NCBI GenBank assembly: GCA_017989485.1
Contig: JAGNPU010000058.1
Span: 1 to 8,723, forward strand
DNA length: 8,723 nt
Direction: 5' to 3'
Source of the DNA: Neisseriaceae bacterium
GTDB lineage: Bacteria > Pseudomonadota > Gammaproteobacteria > Burkholderiales > Neisseriaceae
A program made the translations under genes and the position numbers. Below, piece by piece: positions 7,374 to 8,723 of the stretch. A model generated the notes under the pieces. The model ran no database searches and was not told the DNA's origin. It worked only from the letters and a program-made list of their open reading frames with translations. Positions within the stretch are counted from its first letter, which is position 1; each line of letters begins with the position of its first letter.

Positions 7374-7565
7374 ATGAAAACCAGAGGCAAAACCCTCGCC
7401 CCCAGAAACCCCTATGCCGTACTCGCCAAACAGCGCGTCGCTGGGGCACACGAAAAAACCCATAAGGCCAAACGCAAACAGGCCAAGCGGCAGCTCCAAT
7501 TAACCCTGTCGCAGGCAGACAAAAGAGGTGAGTTTTTTAACTCACCTCTTTTTTTTGGCGCATAA
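7374..7565 (+). CDS. Small basic protein of unknown function, frame running through a terminator
   Basis: The frame encodes 63 residues with no signal peptide or membrane segment. The first 45 or so are rich in Lys, Arg, Ala and Gln: LAPRNPYAVLAKQRVAGAHE near residues 8-27, then a Lys/Arg-rich helix-like stretch (KTHKAKRKQAKRQ). From memory this resembles small conserved basic proteins of beta- and gamma-proteobacteria with an NP-x-V-x-L-A-x-x-R-x-AG-x-H core; their function is unknown to me, and nucleic-acid or ribosome binding is only a guess from charge. AAGGA lies 6-7 nt before the ATG. The last 14 or so codons are encoded by a perfect terminator hairpin, and the TAA lies seven bases past its T-run, so terminated mRNA would lack a stop codon. 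The C-terminal KRGEFFNSPLFFGA is therefore probably not a conserved domain. No clear promoter was seen in 7249-7373. Confidence 0.65.
   Translation: MKTRGKTLAPRNPYAVLAKQRVAGAHEKTHKAKRKQAKRQLQLTLSQADKRGEFFNSPLFFGA
7521..7556. terminator. Bidirectional terminator between the small basic gene and fhs
   Basis: AAAAGAGGTGAGTT (7521-7534) and its exact complement (7539-7552) form a 14-bp perfect stem with a TTTT loop. On the plus strand the run reaches eight T (7549-7556). On the minus strand the 3' arm ends in four T. It serves the plus-strand small gene and lies 28 nt after the stop of the convergent gene fhs, so it probably ends both transcripts, more strongly on the plus strand. Confidence 0.92.
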
Positions 7566-7584
7566 GCAACAGGCTCAATGACGC

Positions 7585-8723
7585 TTAAAACAACCCTTCG
7601 ATCCATCCTTGCGCGTCCAAATGGATTTGATTCGCCGCAGGCATTCTTGGCAGACCAGGCATGGTCATGATGTTGCCGCACACCACCACCACAAAACCGG
7701 CACCCGCCGCCAGCCTCACCTCCCGAATCGGCAGCTCATGGCCGCTGGGCGCGCCCAATTGGCTGGCGTCAACGGAAAAACTGTACTGCGTCTTGGCAAT
7801 GCACACGGGCAAATGCCCAAACCCCATGTCTTCCCACTGGCGTAGCTGCGCCAAAATGGCGGCAGACGCCTGCACGTCCTTGGCGCCATACAGCCTGGTC
7901 GCGACCTGCTTGATTTTGTCGATAAACGACAGCTCATCTGGGTACAAAAACCGAAAACCCTCACCCGGCGCAGGCGCCTTTGTCGCCGCCACCACGGCCT
8001 CGGCCAGCGCCGCCGCCCCCGCCCCACCATCAGCCCAATGGGTACACACATAGGCTTGAGCACCGCGCTCGGCCACCAGCTGCTGCAATAGGGCCACTTC
8101 CGCATCGGTATCAAAGGTAAAATGGTTGATCGCCACCACCACCGGCACGCCAAACTGACGCACATTATCCAAATGTCGGTTCAGGTTCACCATGCCGCGC
8201 GTCAGGGCCGCCAAATCCTCAGTCTTCAAGGCGTCTTTGGCCACGCCACCATGCATTTTCAAAGACCGCACCGTGGCCACCAACACCACCACATCCGGCC
8301 GCAGGCCAGACTGACGGCACTTGATGTCAAAAAATTTCTCTGCCCCTAGGTCCGCCCCAAAGCCCGCCTCCGTCACCACGTAATCAGCCAAGCCCAGGGC
8401 CGTTTGCGTCGCCACCACGGAATTACAGCCGTGGGCAATATTGGCAAACGGACCACCATGAATCAGCGCGGGGTTATGCTCCATGGTTTGCACCAAATTG
8501 GGCATAAATGCATCTTTGAGCAACACCGTCATGGCGCCGTCAGCAGACAATGATCGCGCCAGTATGGCCTCACCGGAGAGCGTATAGCCAACAATGATGT
8601 CCCCCAGACGCTTTTGCAAATCCGCCAGGCTGGTGGCCAGGCAAAAAACCGCCATCACCTCAGACGCCACCGTGATGTCAAAACCCGATTCCCTCGGATA
8701 ACCATTGCTGCTGCCCCCTAAGG
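7585..8723 (-). CDS. fhs: Formate-tetrahydrofolate ligase, N-terminal part outside window
   Basis: The enzyme (FTHFS, formyltetrahydrofolate synthetase) joins formate to tetrahydrofolate using ATP, giving 10-formyl-tetrahydrofolate for purine synthesis and initiator-tRNA formylation. The 378 C-terminal residues are visible of about 555 usual for the family. The frame is open to the window edge, so the GTG at 8670 is an internal codon, not the start. The visible part begins [20 protein letters not shown], a conserved core segment. It then carries [14 protein letters not shown] and [13 protein letters not shown], which matches the second family signature. It ends in IEGLF, the usual FTHFS terminus. 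The N-terminal P-loop (GKGGAAGGGY-type signature) is off the window. It is convergent with the small basic gene, with a shared terminator 28 nt after the stop. Neighbouring frames on both strands are shadows. Confidence 0.97.
   Translation of the reverse strand, partial: LGGSSNGYPRESGFDITVASEVMAVFCLATSLADLQKRLGDIIVGYTLSGEAILARSLSADGAMTVLLKDAFMPNLVQTMEHNPALIHGGPFANIAHGCNSVVATQTALGLADYVVTEAGFGADLGAEKFFDIKCRQSGLRPDVVVLVATVRSLKMHGGVAKDALKTEDLAALTRGMVNLNRHLDNVRQFGVPVVVAINHFTFDTDAEVALLQQLVAERGAQAYVCTHWADGGAGAAALAEAVVAATKAPAPGEGFRFLYPDELSFIDKIKQVATRLYGAKDVQASAAILAQLRQWEDMGFGHLPVCIAKTQYSFSVDASQLGAPSGHELPIREVRLAAGAGFVVVVCGNIMTMPGLPRMPAANQIHLDAQGWIEGLF

Noticed and set aside
7374..7565. Identification of the small basic protein as ArfA
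   Set aside because: The terminator-in-ORF layout is similar, but the ArfA core motifs are absent, so only the layout is compared.
7716..8165. 149-codon minus-strand frame inside fhs
   Set aside because: It is a shadow of the fhs frame. The translation is Arg/Trp/Cys-rich with no family resemblance, while fhs shows its full signature motifs across the same bases.

Overview
The window looks like a chromosomal housekeeping segment of a betaproteobacterium, most likely of the order Neisseriales. I infer this from the wording of the proteins (for example the TruB active-site block reading [11 protein letters not shown], and the IF2 linker style), from the gene order, and from moderate GC with wobble choice that looks uniform along the window. 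I found no insertion sequence, phage gene, CRISPR array, tRNA or rRNA. No complete Neisseria-type DNA uptake sequence was seen by eye, so I do not name a genus.

Layout. Positions 1-5720 (minus strand) hold a transcription/translation operon. In the direction of transcription it reads rimP, nusA, infB, rbfA, truB, with truB cut by the window edge. This is the conserved bacterial nusA-infB operon: ribosome 30S maturation (RimP, RbfA), transcription elongation and termination control (NusA), initiation factor IF2, and tRNA pseudouridine-55 synthase. Spacing is tight (16-78 nt). Three U-tracted hairpins punctuate the operon: one in the leader just before rimP, one between infB and rbfA, and one between rbfA and truB. 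Because NusA itself changes how RNA polymerase responds to such hairpins, this is the most plausible regulatory theme of the operon.

Positions 5721-6095 are a 375-bp divergent intergenic region. It holds a good sigma70-type promoter for serC on the plus strand, a weaker candidate promoter for the rimP operon on the minus strand, and several inverted repeats. Positions 6096-7199 encode SerC (phosphoserine aminotransferase), followed by a strong intrinsic terminator. Positions 7374-7565 encode a small, very basic protein of unknown function. Its reading frame runs straight through a perfect 14-bp terminator hairpin that also lies just downstream of the convergent gene fhs (7585 to beyond 8723, minus strand, formate-tetrahydrofolate ligase, N-terminus outside the window).

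How the genes relate. The left operon makes ribosome maturation and translation initiation machinery. SerC leads to serine, the main one-carbon donor, and Fhs makes 10-formyl-tetrahydrofolate, the donor for formylating initiator tRNA, which IF2 then recruits. That link is metabolic and may be coincidental in the layout. I do not see an undescribed multi-gene system. The most unusual item is the small ORF whose stop codon lies beyond its own transcription terminator, so it may be made from a stop-less mRNA.
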